Of a stretch of 64,000 nt of DNA, positions 47,991 to 60,610 are shown piece by piece. Positions within the stretch are counted from its first letter, which is position 1; the number at the start of each line of letters is the position of its first letter. This DNA comes from Ridgeia piscesae (lineage: Eukaryota; Annelida; Polychaeta; Sabellida; Siboglinidae): assembly GCA_025642075.2 (NCBI GenBank), contig JAODUO010000118.1:50001-114000 (forward strand), given 5' to 3'. The notes under the pieces are model-generated. The model was not told where the DNA came from and ran no database searches. It saw only the letters and a program-made list of their open reading frames with translations. Position numbers and translations under genes: made by a program.

Positions 47991-50329
47991 AGGCATCACT
48001 GTCGTTAGGGGTGAGTTGGACACGATTTCCATTTCTATTGTCTTTTTTTCTCCTTCCTTCTATCTATCATTTTTTAAATTCTTCTCCCACTCTTTCTAGG
48101 TCACTTTTAATGCAATCCCCCATCGCAATTTCAGTATTCCTCGCCTCCATTTCCCTTCCACCTAATGGACATCTGCTCTCGTTGCCAGTTTTTCATCTCC
48201 CATTTTTTCCACATGACCAGCCGCTGTACTCCTCACCAATTTCTTCTTAGAACTTTCCTTCACTCCAACCTCCACTCTCATTTCATCCATTTTCTCTTAT
48301 CAACTCTTATAAACCCCCCAAAATTATTCTTACCAGGTTGTTTTTCGCAACCCTGGACCTTCTCCTGTTGTTTCTCTGTTACTGCCAGCACGTGCATTCC
48401 TGTAGGCCTGGTTAACACACATACTGAACACATTTCCTTTACGTTTACGGGATATGCGTCTATCTCCCATCACCCCTTCGAGTTTCCTCCAAGCGTTTGC
48501 CCGGCTGTAATCGTCATTGTATCCAAAGCAATTAATTTAGTGGATTTCGCACTCGGAAAATGCCACTTCCTATCGTGAATTTATATATTGTAATACGCAA
48601 CGTTATATGTTGTGAAGTTATTGGTTGAACGCCAACATCACCCAAACAGCGAGGTCTCCATTCAGGGATAGGCTCAAACCTCCAAATCACACATTGAATG
48701 GAAACATTAGTACATAAATCACGGATTGAATGGAGACCTTGAGACTTGAGTCACGGTTTGAATAGATACATTGGGGACTGGATCACGGATAAAAAGACAA
48801 TTAATGATTTGATTTTAAGGAATAATTAGAATTAAGTTTTAGTAGATAAATACATGTTAATGTGTATGTCGTGTGCGTAAATATGTTAACAAAAATACAA
48901 GTGTTGCTAGTTGAGCTAAACGGTGTTGTGTAGATCTCGAGTGTGAACAGTGATTGTCTAAGAATATAACCCAAAGGAACACCACATGAAACACGAAGTG
49001 CTGATGACAAACAATCCCCAATCTTAACCTTACGGTGTAAAACGATCCGATTGGTATGATAAACCCGACGTAATTTGAGCCGTACAATGTGCAGAAAGAC
49101 AAACGATTATTAAGAACGATGTGAAATGTATCAAAAGACGGCAGATAGATGAAGCAAGGTAAGTGGAGATACTTTCTGGCTCTCCATATTTAGACAGGTG
49201 TCACTGTAATGCTTTGTTAGTTGTCAGTCGTGAGAGTATTACTTACGTTGCTAGTACACCATAACTCACTCACAGATAGTCGGGTCATTTCACGGTAACA
49301 CGCATATATCGTCCAGAGTAAATAAATATTTTCGACCATAATATTTATCGCATTTTCGGCGTTAGTTAGGTAGCTTAATATAGTGTGTGACTAATCCAAT
49401 GAAAACCAGTGAACTTGGGCATCGTATCATGTTTATGTTTTATTTTATTAGCGTGACGTCATGAATGAATGTCATCAACGCCACGAAAATATTCCCAGAT
49501 TGATGTCCAGTTATTGCTCCTTTTCGAAACATATTTTCTTATAATTTGTTGCCCACTTTATTTACGTGTTTTTGCACAAATTGTATTCAGTGTTTATTCG
49601 GCTCTTGTGACACAGCTAAATACCTTTGTGCCTCTCGAAGCGCATAGTGTCTCATATATCTGACATGGGCGGAAATTAGGAGTAGTTAGTTATTATTTGA
49701 AGGAAAACGAGTCGATTTTCTATATGAACCGGTGTGTATTCATTAGATGAGTTAGTTAAGTTTAGAGATATTAAACAAAATATACGCCGTGACGTAGATA
49801 CTTGTCGTGACGTAGATGACATGTCTACGTTGATGACTCGGAATAACAAAGTGATACTGCAACTATTCGTAGATTCCTTGGTGCTAAACGCATGCTTGTG
49901 CAATGTGCCAAAGAGGGCGCTTTTGACTTCGGTCGAATATCTGCAGGTATACTTTTCTGTGAAGTCGATTTAATTGCCCATGTTGTCTTCCTGGAGATTC
50001 TCCCTAAGGCGACGCAGAAATATTGGTTGTTAAGCATGGTTTCAGATTCCAAATTTCTGGTAGAAGTTGTTTTTCTTTTAGTCATGCAAGAATCCTACAT
50101 GCGCATCTTAATGCGTTTTACTGATTTTTCTTATAAATCCGTCTTGACCGACTCCTTTTCTTAGGTTACCAACTGGTACAGCTTATGTCGTTGTTGTTCG
50201 TTTCCGGTGTACGCAATAGTCTCGTCTCTTCCTATACAATCCTTATTCGTGCTCATACTGATTTGATAGACGATATTACATATTATATACCGGATCGTTG
50301 GGAGACGTTTTAACCTGAGTCGTATCAAC
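47991..50329. other. Intergenic, no gene seen
   Basis: AT-rich. 48640-48795 holds four or five badly decayed 32-bp units (ATCACGGATTGAATGGAGAC) related to the minisatellite at 35490-35935. 49282-49299 carries an 18-bp sequence inverted at 53899-53916. Frames of 60-137 codons here have no recognisable motif. Confidence 0.5.
48640..48795. repeat. Decayed relatives of the 32-bp minisatellite
   Basis: Degenerate units such as AATCACACATTGAATGGAAA, CACGGATTGAATGGAGACCT and CACGGTTTGAATAGATACAT, spaced about 32 bp. The motif matches the glycosyltransferase 3' array about 12 kb away. Confidence 0.65.
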
Positions 50330-51130
50330 GCCCAGACAAAAGAGATGACGACTGTCATTACAGACTTTCAGTATGCTGATGACTATGCCATCCTTGCCCA
50401 CATAGCAGAAGAACTTCAGACTAGCTTATCAAAGTATATGACTTTCCATCAACATCAGAAAAACTAAGATCATCTACCAACCCACTCCTGACTACAGTGA
50501 AGGACCTCATGACATTAAAACATATGGAACAACCCTATAAACTGTTGAACATTCCCCTTGCTTGGGGAGTCATCTATCCCAGAATTCGAAGGCCACTATC
50601 GAAGCAGAAATTCAGCGTCGTAATATCCTGTACCATCACATCCTTCAGGGTCTGCGTAACCTAGTCTTCAACACCCACAACCTCACGGAAGAGACAAAGG
50701 TGATGGTCTATAAAGACGTTATGTGTTACACATCGACGTCATATTAAAACCATGAAAAAATTCCACCAACGTTGTCTGACAAAGATTCTTTATATCTTAT
50801 GGGAAGATCGTATCCTATGAGAATATAATGCATTGCTAAACATTACATGAAGAAAACCCAAATTGACGTGGGAAGAAAAACCTGCGGACCTTTCACTTTG
50901 TCGCCGTAGCATATGCGAGACAACTGCCAAATTTGATATATATCATCTTCTTCACGAGGCGGAGAAAAAGCAGAAGAAAAATGACAAGGGAGATGTCCAA
51001 GTATCATCGCGTCTCCCTTCCACCTGGCACCTCCTGCCCACACTGCAACAAGATCTGTAGATCAATAATCGGGCTCTGGAGTCACCTCAGGATACACATG
51101 ACAGACGTCTGAAAGACGTAATTCTCGTTT
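50330..51130 (+). pseudogene. Non-LTR retrotransposon fragment (RT, YADD to C-terminal region)
   Basis: Successive plus-strand frames carry TDFQYADDYAILAHIAEELQ, then LGSHLSQNSKATIEAEIQRR and GLRNLVFNTHNLTEETKVMV, then HQRCLTKIL and DRI. These are the motif C, thumb and C-terminal blocks of a common LINE reverse transcriptase. Frames are broken at least three times and the 5' half is missing. Confidence 0.82.
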
Positions 51131-54100
51131 CGATGGACCGCTGATGATGATTACATGTTCTCAGTGATGTCTTTTCCACCAGCTCCACGCTACTATGTCA
51201 TTGTACCGGTCTTCTTCTGTGTTGGAGAACACCGCCTGTAGCCCATGCCAGTGTCATCGTGCTCATCGGGGGCCTAACGCAATTTTGTGTATGACATCAT
51301 CACGGTGTCCGAGAGCAAACGTTTCTTTTTCCTCAACTTATTTCATTGATGTGACGGTATCTTGCTTGTTATGTGTGAGGTAGCTGTAGTTGTTACGCTA
51401 GTAGAATCTACGGTTAACATACGCCTGCCTACTTGTTGTTCACCTGTCATGCTCTAAAATGGCGTTTACTTCGTGCCCTTTACCCGATTAGCAGGCGAAT
51501 GCGAATCGTCTATAATCAAGCAGTCGATGCTTCTGCAATGTCTTTCCCGTAGTCAGTCTATTGATGAACTGATTAGTACAGTAGCAATTACTATGATATT
51601 TCGACCCCAGGTCTAAATATCATAGTAACTGCATTATAAGGGCATTATGAAGCGGAAGCCTCTGAAGACATTTTCGTTTTTCGCGATGATGCATTCATTT
51701 ATCTGTTTTTCTTTGTCTGATGGATGCCGTTGCCCTGTACCTTCCATATCAACCGCTTATAGCGCTTCTTGTAGCGTTGAGATGTTCTCCTTCAGGCGGC
51801 TAGACTTTCTGTCAGTTTGCCAGTCCGTCTGTCCGCCTTTGCTCGGTCTTGGAGAGCATTCTTCCGACCACGTTCATGGGGTCGTGGGGTTGAGGCTGTT
51901 CAATGAAGCTGCTTGGTGATCGAAGGAATTTCGCTTGATGACTACGCGAAGACATTTTGTAGAGAATGACCCCCCTTGGGACGCGTGCGCGGGGGGGAGT
52001 TACTCCGCATGATATGTGTGAGTGTGTGTGCGTTGGTGTGTATGTCGCTGCTCTCGTGTGCGCTCGCCAGAATCGGCTTAACCCCCGATTCAGGGTAAAG
52101 TGACAGACGCTCGTTCCAGGTTCGATCTCGGATATTTTATTCACAATTTGAAGTTAACGTTCGTATACATAATTTCAAAAGATATACATTGCGTTTTGCA
52201 ATATACTTTAACATAGTACTAGTAACATCGAAGTCACTGCATGTCTGTTGCCAGTCCACTACAGCGCTCCTACATTTTAACATTTTAAATACATGCCGGT
52301 AATTTTGATAATCTCGATAAGTATGAGCTTCAGTCTCATACTCATGTTTTAATTTAGATAGCCAAAAGGAGGGAGAGTCGCGAGCATCTTCTGTCGCTCT
52401 CGATCTCCGCTCTCTCGATTAAAACGACGCTCTCTCCTTTTATTGTAAACCGTTAATTAACCAGTGTGCATCTGTGCGCATGTGTAATTAACAATTCCGG
52501 TCGCAAGGTTTGCCCAAGGACGCTAGTTTAACGTTATCACGTACTCGAGAAACACCTGCAAATCTATACAAATTCAACCTTTGTCCAAACTGTCTCCACT
52601 AGGATTTAGTCAATGTTCAGTAAACCACTCGCTGGTAATATATGACCATTAAGATCCGCTCCGCCGGTGTGGTCCAGGATGGGTTTCCATTGAAGCCTCG
52701 AGTGGAGTAAACATCTTTAGAATTCGTCGGGGCTTTGTGTCCACTTTGGCCTTGGTCTGGTTTTGCCTCTGTGTTAAGTAATACTTTCTAGACTAATAAC
52801 GCTATACTGTATACACCCTTAAATATTAAGCGGGTGGGTTTTTACAATTTGGTTGCTTCTCCAACTGCACCTAATTCAATGCTGCATGCATGTTTGCTTG
52901 TTATCTGCAACTTATGTGTATATAGACCGAATGGGTTTTTCGCAATTTCTTTCTAAAGAAATTCTTCATTGCCAGACTGGTTCGCTTGTTTAGATTATTT
53001 CTGTACCGTTCATCAGCATTTATGTCAATGTCTGAAAATGGAAAATATCATCAGATATTAATTTAATTTCTCAAAGATGATAATTATCCAATTTCAGCTA
53101 ATCCTGCCACCGTTTTATCTTATTTACAACTACGTTTGTCATCTACGTCACGCACCATGTCATCTCCATCAAGACAAATATGTGACGGAGATAACTTGCC
53201 TTGCGAGTCATGGCAAATATCATGTTTGCCGTGAGCTTAACTGGCGTGTGCTATTTCTGATTGATTTCATTGACACCACTTAACACGTGATTATCAATAA
53301 GTCTGTGTGTCTGACCTGTATAGCACGCGGTGCGGACCGTTCGTAGATGACATGGAATAAACCTACTCACCTGCTTCCTGCACTGAAATGTCGAATATTT
53401 CGCGTAAATCGAAGAAAAAACGGTGTTGGTGTTGTTTTCAATATGCAGATGCATATGCAGGTAAACGTAATTGTGATTCCACGTGGATGTGGTAGTTCTT
53501 CAGACTCTGGACAGGCGAGGCATCAAAGTTGCCGTGACGTAGATGACATGGAACCAGGGGACATAGATTAATAAATAATACTGTTTTTCGGACAAACATG
53601 ATAATAGACATCGAAATGAGAACCTTACGCGATGTATTTATTATTTAATGTGTAATTATTACACCTTTGTAACAATGTGCAACTTGAGGATCAGGTGATG
53701 AGGACAGCCACTTTTCGATGACGTAGACTGGGAGATATAAAGATAAATAACTAGAACATCGACTTCGAATGTTAGTTATTATTATATTAGAAATGAAGAG
53801 CAATACTGCACAAAGCGCCACATATAAGAAATATAGTTTTACCAGATTTCTTTATCGAATATTTCTATATAAAAGAGCTAGGACACCAAATAGCCCGGTT
53901 ACCGTGAAATGACCCAGTCGATGTTTGTTCAAAATGGCGATGGAATTGCCAAATTTCTGTGTCAATTATTGTGTCTGCGTCTACTTCATGTCCATGACGT
54001 ATAGGGGCTTTGTTCCTTAATTATTTGTGACACTCTGCTTGCGACCATACCTAAATGATTGCAAGCAAAGTGTCGTCATCGACCTCATGTTGTCCAGCAA

Positions 54101-54284
54101 GACATCTTTGACTTTGTCAAAGGGAGTGTCGCAAGGTTCAACTGTTGGTGTCATTCTTGTTTTTCTTGTTTTCGCTGTGCGTGCAGCTGGTTGGTGATAG
54201 CATCCATAACCACTACCCTGATGATCTACAGCTGTTCTGTCACTTCCGTCTGGATGCATCTTCTCTGGCGACTCCTATATGGTG
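51131..54284. other. Intergenic, no gene seen
   Basis: Contains a 14-bp perfect stem (51588-51601 with 51614-51627) and a GGAGGGAGAG/CTCTCTCC imperfect hairpin near 52365-52440. No recognised coding similarity. Confidence 0.5.
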
Positions 54285-54470
<186 letters not shown>

Positions 54471-54659
54471 ACTAACAACAAAGTAATATGATTGCTCATT
54501 CTGAATGCTAAATATGACCCTCTTAGCACACACAGTGCATTATCTAGCGTGTTTCACTTTAAGTGTGCGGACATGCCCATACTTCCCCTACATAATTATA
54601 TTGAGGCACATCTTCCACAAAAGGCTCAACTTGCTAGCTCTATATCCCTATCTACAAGA

Positions 54660-55760
54660 GGTCGGCCTAATCCTCCTCCTCCACTCCTTGCGATCTAGGG
54701 CCATATCCATACCGACCCAGGGCTACCTCACTCACGTCCTCGCTGGCCTGCTGTCTCCACGTCTTCCTCGACATCCCCATCACCCGACTCCTGGTAGCGC
54801 CAAGGTCGTAACACTGCGGACGACGTTGTTCTCTCGTCCTTGCACATGCCCAAACCATCGCAGACGTCCACTACGCATGGTCTCGTCGATTGATGGGAGG
54901 TTCAGTATCCGTATTATTTCCTCATTCCGGATATGCTCCAGCCTGGATACCCCAAGGTTCCCACGGAGCACCCTCATCTCTGTGTTAGCAATTTCCCTCT
55001 TGTTGTCAGTTTTCATTGTCCAACATCCACTCCCATATCTATATTATGTTATGATGACATCGTACACCTTTGATTTCAGTCTTAGGGACATCTTCGTATC
55101 GTATAATACCCCAGTCAATTTCCTCCAGCTTGACCATGCGGCTTGCAGTCCGAGGTCCACATCATTTGATCCCAGGTACTTGAAATGGTATACGTTCCTC
55201 AGCGCTTCTCTGTTCAGTTGTATTTGTTCAGCGGTTTCGCTTATTGTCAGATATTCTGTTTTGCCACATTAATCTTCAGATCACTGTCCGCCAATGCATT
55301 GTTCCACAGTCTCTTTTGGGCACCCATCACGGTCGTGTCATTGGTTGCTACGTCATCCGCATAGAGCAGTTCCCATGGCGACCCCGAGCACACTTCCTGG
55401 GATATCATGTCAACCAGCATGATGGAGAGAAATGGCGGTATATGCCGACCCTTTGTGGAGGCCAATGCCTTCTTCGAATTTATCACTGGTCCCTCGCTTT
55501 GACTTTACACAAGTGGTAGCGCCTTGATACATGTCCTGCACTAAACTTATGTAGGCTTCCGGGATGTTACGTTTCCTTGTGGATATTCATAGCACTTCTT
55601 GAGGTACAATGTCATATGCTTTTTCTCGATCGATGAACTCCATGTCTAGAGGCATATTGCTCTCTCTGTACTTCTCGCATAGGATCCGGATGACAAATAT
55701 GGCACCAGTGGCTCCAACTACAGACCTAAAGCCAAACTAGCCATCTGAGATGCTCACAGT
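54660..55760 (-). pseudogene. Non-LTR retrotransposon fragment (RT), minus strand
   Basis: From upstream to downstream on the minus strand: MPLDMEFIDREKAYDIVPQE (motif A, about 55605-55655), then MLVDMISQEVCSGSPWELLY and YADDVA (motif C, about 55370-55430). Then EMRVLRGNLGVSRLEHIRNE, RSGRLRWFGHVQGREN and RKTWRQQASEDV (54690-54970). Order and spacing fit one LINE reverse transcriptase with frameshifts and stops. Endonuclease and 5' parts are absent. Confidence 0.85.
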
Positions 55761-55829
55761 GTCTATGAGGTTTTTGAGCTTATCTTCCGTAAGGTCTGCT
55801 TGTACTTCCTACAAACAGAATTTTTGCCT

Positions 55830-55832
<3 letters not shown>

Positions 55833-55861
<29 letters not shown>
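55833..55861. repeat. Short (GT)n microsatellite
   Basis: About 29 bp of GT, at the border between the minus-strand LINE fragment and the plus-strand LINE tail. Confidence 0.9.
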
Positions 55862-55867
<6 letters not shown>

Positions 55868-55879
55868 ATAGGTTGTTTG

Positions 55880-56170
55880 ATTTCTTGCAGCGTGCCGCAT
55901 CGCGCCCTGCGATCTGCAGACCGCGCGTTGTTAGTGGTTCCTCGGCACAACCTCGAACGTTATGGACGCCGCTCATTCTCCCGTGCAGGACCAACTCTGT
56001 GGAACGCACTTCCTGAGGATTTACGTTCCACAGAGTGCATGAACAAATGTAAAGCACACCTTAAGACATTCTATTTTAAAATTGCTTTTAATGTCTAATT
56101 CCTCTATACATTTTTAGATTGATTTTAATATTTTAAGTGGCTCAGCCAGCATATAATTTAAATTACTTAA
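55880..56170 (+). pseudogene. 5'-truncated LINE 3' end
   Basis: Encodes LVVPRHNLERYGRRSFSRAG, then PTLWNALPEDLRSTECMNKC and KAHLKTFYFKIAF. This is the C-terminal tail typical of jockey/CR1-type RT proteins, followed by an AT-rich 3' UTR. Extreme 5' truncation is normal for LINE insertions. It lies head-on to the minus-strand fragment 54660-55760, so they are independent insertions. Confidence 0.8.
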
Positions 56171-57185
56171 ATTAAATTAATTGGTTTTACATTTATATAT
56201 ATATATATATATATATACAATATATATTACTTGTATTATATTATATTTATTTTTTACAACGTGAACACTACTGAACAGAGCTTGTACTATGGATTTTAGT
56301 GTATAAATAAAGTGTATTGTTATATTTGAACCACAAAAGATACATAATTAGGAAGACACACCTAAAGCAAGACGTACACGTTATTAGTTAAAACACTTTA
56401 TTATTTCACAAAATGCATAAAAATAAAGTTGTTATAGATATATTACATCTAGTTATAAGACAAGAGTAAAACCAGCATATCATTATTCACAACTAGTTTC
56501 TAAAGAAACCATTAAATAATGTTAACTACTATTCAAATGGACGGAATTATTTCAACAGATCAACCCCTAAAAACAAATGTGTACACCCCGTAGTAACTAT
56601 CTACACTTAAAACTATATACATTACTACAATACACTTAAATCAATAATACATCACCATAGTAGTCACACACTAACATCAAACAGAATTTTAAAGAAAACA
56701 TACCTGCACATATTTGAAATCTTAATGCAAAATTCCTATTTATAGATGAATGAACTCACATTCTGATGTCTAAATATTTTTAAGACAATCATATTGTTGA
56801 GTTATTATATTCCAGTTCAGAAGAACGGCCAGTGTACTGTGTACTGTTTGTTACTAATTATACCGTACACATTAAATATAAATAAAGTACAATTTAGTTA
56901 CATGATGAAATTAGAGTTATACAAATCTGTAAAAAATATAACATCCACATTGCAATGAGAAGAGGGTGGAATGTGTAAATATGTATCACCAACATGTTAA
57001 CATACAATAGCAAGAATTAACAGAAATTCAGTTTGTGAATTGGCTAATGCAGCCCACAAGTGTAACTACTAGTTTGCTGTTACAGGGCCATCTTTGTGTT
57101 CACCAGATTCAACCATGGATAGTGTCTACAATCGTCCTGAGAGTCGTCCCTCTTCTGAGATTCCACCAGCAGATTCAACCGTTTA
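56171..57185. other. AT-rich, no gene seen
   Basis: Very AT-rich sequence with a short (TA)n run at 56194-56218. No repeats or frames recognised. Confidence 0.5.
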
Positions 57186-57284
57186 TCTGAGGACCTGTGT
57201 TCAACTTCAGCTCAAAACAGCAGCAGTTGATGGAACTGCAATCTGGAGTCTGCATCTGGCAGTTGCATGCTCCACACTGCAAAC
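57186..57284 (-). CDS. Candidate Cys-rich terminal exon b
   Basis: After acceptor CATGTTTGCAG (ending about 57285) the frame reads CGACNCQMQTPDCSSINCCC, then FELKLNTGPQING and a stop. It is homologous to exon a at 58084-58243: both start with CxxCxC directly at the acceptor and share NCCCF[EQ][LI]. I do not recognise the domain. A real terminal exon is likely because the acceptor position, reading phase and Cys pattern are all conserved between the copies. Upstream exons were not identified. Confidence 0.5.
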
Positions 57285-57614
57285 ATGTGACAACGTGTCA
57301 TGTGACTAGTCATGAGACAACAGGTCATAGGACATTACACATGGCAGTGTTATCAAATGTGGTTAAAAGTGCAAGGGGAGAGGGGGGAAAGGGGGAGAGA
57401 GGGAGGGGAGTGGGCGAGGGAGAGGGTGAGAGAACTGCTGGTAGGGAACACTGGAAAATAGAAACATGCAATACAATATACATAACCATCAGTATAATTT
57501 TGTACACTAAAATACAAGTTTCAGGCCATAAGTTAAGCCATAAAATCAAAAACAACACAAGTCACCAATTGGTACTTTTGAATAAATCATTAAAAACTGA
57601 CTTTGGTGCTTAAT

Positions 57615-58080
57615 ATGTAGCTACAAATTTAGTGATTGTCTTAAAAAGGCTTGGAAATTCGGCCTAATCTAGTTGATGCCATAAGATGCATAGGGTTATC
57701 AGCAATAAGCATGTACCAAAAATGCAATTTAGGAAAACATGGACTAATGTTGTTTTTGATCTTGGTGCTTCAGTTAGAACAGCGCTGGCCCACTGGGCTC
57801 TGCATACACCAAGCGGCTGGAACACAAAGAAAATCAACCACCCTGAAAATAAGAATAAAACAATAGTTAACAGAATAACTGTGTAACTAACAATTCTTAG
57901 CTATATCTGAAAATTTTATGAATAAAAGTTAGTAGGTAATGGCAGCAAAATACTTGCACCTAAAGCGGAACAGAAGGAAAATGGAAGTCAAATTGCTGAA
58001 CTGCTTATATTAAAAGAATGTTATTAGTAATAATTATATTAACTAATAAAACGATTAACTATGCTTTGCTAGTTACTTTA
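57615..58080. other. Between the Cys-rich exons, possible third 3' exon
   Basis: On the minus strand near 57830-57780 a TTCTTTGTGTTCCAG acceptor is followed by a short frame RLVYAEPSGPALF and a stop. Its phase does not match the Cys-rich exons, so it is only a weak candidate. Nothing else is seen. Confidence 0.25.
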
Positions 58081-58083
58081 ATT

Positions 58084-58243
58084 CAGTGGATGCCATGATG
58101 TGTGGGGGGCTTTGGGGAGGATTGGGGGGAACCCAAAGGGTCTGGATGGCGCATCTCAATTTGGAAACAGCAACAGTTCAAGTTGTTGAACGACGGCAGC
58201 TCACAAGTGCAGATGCACACACACATCTTGCACTGAAACGGAG
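58084..58243 (-). CDS. Candidate Cys-rich terminal exon a
   Basis: The acceptor is TCTCCGTTTCAG. The frame reads CKMCVCICTCELPSFNNLNC, then CCFQIEMRHPDPLGSPQSSP, KPPTHHGIH and a stop. It shares CxxCxC..NCCCF with exon b, about 0.9 kb downstream in transcription. The two could be mutually exclusive 3' terminal exons of one gene or ends of two tandem genes. The Pro/Ser-rich tail is found only in this copy. Confidence 0.5.
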
Positions 58244-58335
58244 AACAAACAAATGCAAAATGTGACAATAAGTCATGCTAACACATCACGGTCACACAGT
58301 GATGAACTACTATTAAATCTCACTCCATGACTTGT

Positions 58336-58500
58336 CATATAGAGAGCCGAACTACTTTTACATCATATAGAGAGCCAAACTACTTTTACATCATATAGAG
58401 AGCTGAACTACTTTTACATCATATAGAGAGCCAAACTACTTTTACATCATATAGAGAGCCGAACTACTTTTACATCATATAGAGAGCCGAACTACTTTTA
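58336..58500. repeat. 28-bp tandem repeat, ~6 copies
   Basis: Units CATATAGAGAGCCGAACTAC plus TTTTACAT, with GCCAAAC and GCTGAAC variants. Confidence 0.95.
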
Positions 58501-59466
58501 GAGTGTCTTATCAAATGTCACTTCAGCCCATTTAAATGTAATTGAACGGTCTGACAAATTACTGTATAACATCAAAACTAAACAAAACATCTGCACCATC
58601 AGGTCATAAGTATGTACAGTAGTAGATACTAGGTAGTTGTGATTTCTCAAAAACAATCTTAAAACAAGATACTTAATAAACTTGGAAGGAGTTATAAATG
58701 ATAGTGATTTAAACACCAAGTTGTAGAGAAAAAGTTCTTCCAAATTAAATATTTTACCTACTTGTAAACCTAGTACGGTGTACAACCTTTCACACAACAA
58801 AGAAGCATTTATTGAGCAGCAAGAGCCGCACCCAGAATGTTTGAACAGACTGAATATGCATGCACATCAATTTAACTGGTTGTTAAATCTGTGTTATACA
58901 GGTTTGCTCATGATTAATTAAAGAATATATTACAAATATTCAACAATGGAAAATGAACAAACATCTGAAAAAGCTCAACTCTTAAAATGTGCACATACTG
59001 ACATAAGTGTTAATTTTCAAGAAGTCAGCAAATGATGGTTAAACTTAATAACCAAGCAGATGAACAAACACTGACATGGTATTATGTACCGAACAACAGA
59101 AAAATGCAAATATCTGAACATGTCTTGTGAGAAGAAATATGGGAGTGAGGAGAATTTAAAATTTAAGAACAGAGGAGTTGAGTGAGAAGGCTAATGTGAA
59201 TGTGTGTTCAAAATATGTTCTGCACAATTTCACCTGGAGTGTATGTCAAAATACAGAATCTGACGTCACTATTATGTACAGAAGAAGGTTTATAATCATG
59301 TGTGGAGTTGACACATTGGTTGCAGTGGCTTAGTTCACTTAACCATGTTTGTTTTTATAATAAAAAAAATGACACTGAGTGATAGGAACTCTGTGCCACA
59401 ACATGTGAACAAACTGTCTACATGCATTAATTGAATAATGGCTGAATACTTTCCAGAGGAGTCGAA
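58501..59466. other. AT-rich, no gene; includes a duplicated segment
   Basis: 59270-59480 is homologous to 63720-63958 near the end of the window (shared ACATGCATTAA.TGAAT.ATGGCTGA and neighbouring blocks). No recognised coding sequence. Confidence 0.5.
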
Positions 59467-60610
59467 ATGGTGCTTGAAGTGAGTGAGGAGATGGCTGAAG
59501 TGTTCTGTACACGTAGACAGACTGTGAGACTGGCCAATGAAGGTGGTGAGGAGTTGGCTGAAGTGTTCTGGACTTGTAGACAGACTGTGAGACTGGCCAA
59601 TGAAGGTGGTGAGGAGTTGGCTGAAGTGTTCTGGACATGTAGACAGACTGTGAGACTGGCCAATGAAGGTGGTGAGGAGTTGGCTGAAGTGTTCTGTACA
59701 CGTAGACAGACTGTGAGACTGGCCAATGAAGGTGGTGAGGAGATGGCTGAAGTGTTCTGTACACGTAGACAGACTGTGAGACTGGCCAATGAAGGTGGTG
59801 AGGAGTTGGCTGAAGTGTTCTGGACACGTAGACAGACTGTGAGACTGGCCAATGAAGGTGGTGAGGAGTTGGCTGAAGTGTTCTGTACACGTAGACAGAC
59901 TGTGAGACTGGCCAATGAAGGTGGTGAGGAGATGGCTGAAGTGTTCTGGACACGTAGACAGACTGTGAGACTGGCCAATGAAGGTGGTGAGGAGTTGGCT
60001 GAAGTGTTCTGTACACGTAGACAGACTGTGAGACTGGCCAATGAAGGTGGTGAGGAGTTGGCTGAAGTGTTCTGTACACGTAGACAGACTGTGAGACTGG
60101 CCAATGAAGGTGATGAGGAGATGGCTGAAGTGTTCTGGACACGTAGACAGACTGTGACTGGCCAATGAAGGTGGTGAGGAGATGGCTGAAGTGTTCTGGA
60201 CACGTAGACAGACTGTGAGACTGGCCAATGAAGGTGGTGAGGAGATGGCTGAAGTGTTCTGGACACATAGACATACTGTGAGACTGGCCAATGAAGGTGA
60301 TGAGGAGATGGCTGAAGTGTTCTGGACACGTAGACAGACTGTGACTGGCCAATGAAGGTGGTGAGGAGATGGCTGAAGTGTTCTGGACACATAGACATAC
60401 TGTGAGACTGGCCAATGAAGGTGGTGAGGAGATGGCTGAAGTGTTCTGTACACGTAGACAGACTGTGTGACTGGCCAATGAAGGTGGTGAGGAGATGGCT
60501 GAAGTGTTCTGTACACATAGACATACTGTGAGACTGGCCAATGAAGGTGGTGAGGAGATGGCTGAAGTGTTCTGGAAACGTAGACAGACTGTGTGACTGG
60601 CCAATGAAGG
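59467..60610. repeat. 63-bp minisatellite, ~18 copies
   Basis: Unit of 63 bp (GACTGGCCAATGAAGGTGGT, GAGGAGATGGCTGAAGTGTT, CTGGACACGTAGACAGACTG, TGA). At least three units lose AG (61 bp). Variation is confined to a few positions (GTTGG/GATGG, CTGTACACG/CTGGACACG). Because 63 is divisible by three and stops are absent in four frames, long frames exist on both strands (233, 365, 435 and 506 codons). I regard these as repeat artefacts. Confidence 0.95.

Noticed and set aside
59467..60610. CRISPR array
   Set aside because: Regular repeats but no variable spacers, in a eukaryotic intron/LINE/SINE context. The same applies to the 28-, 30-, 41- and 68-bp arrays.
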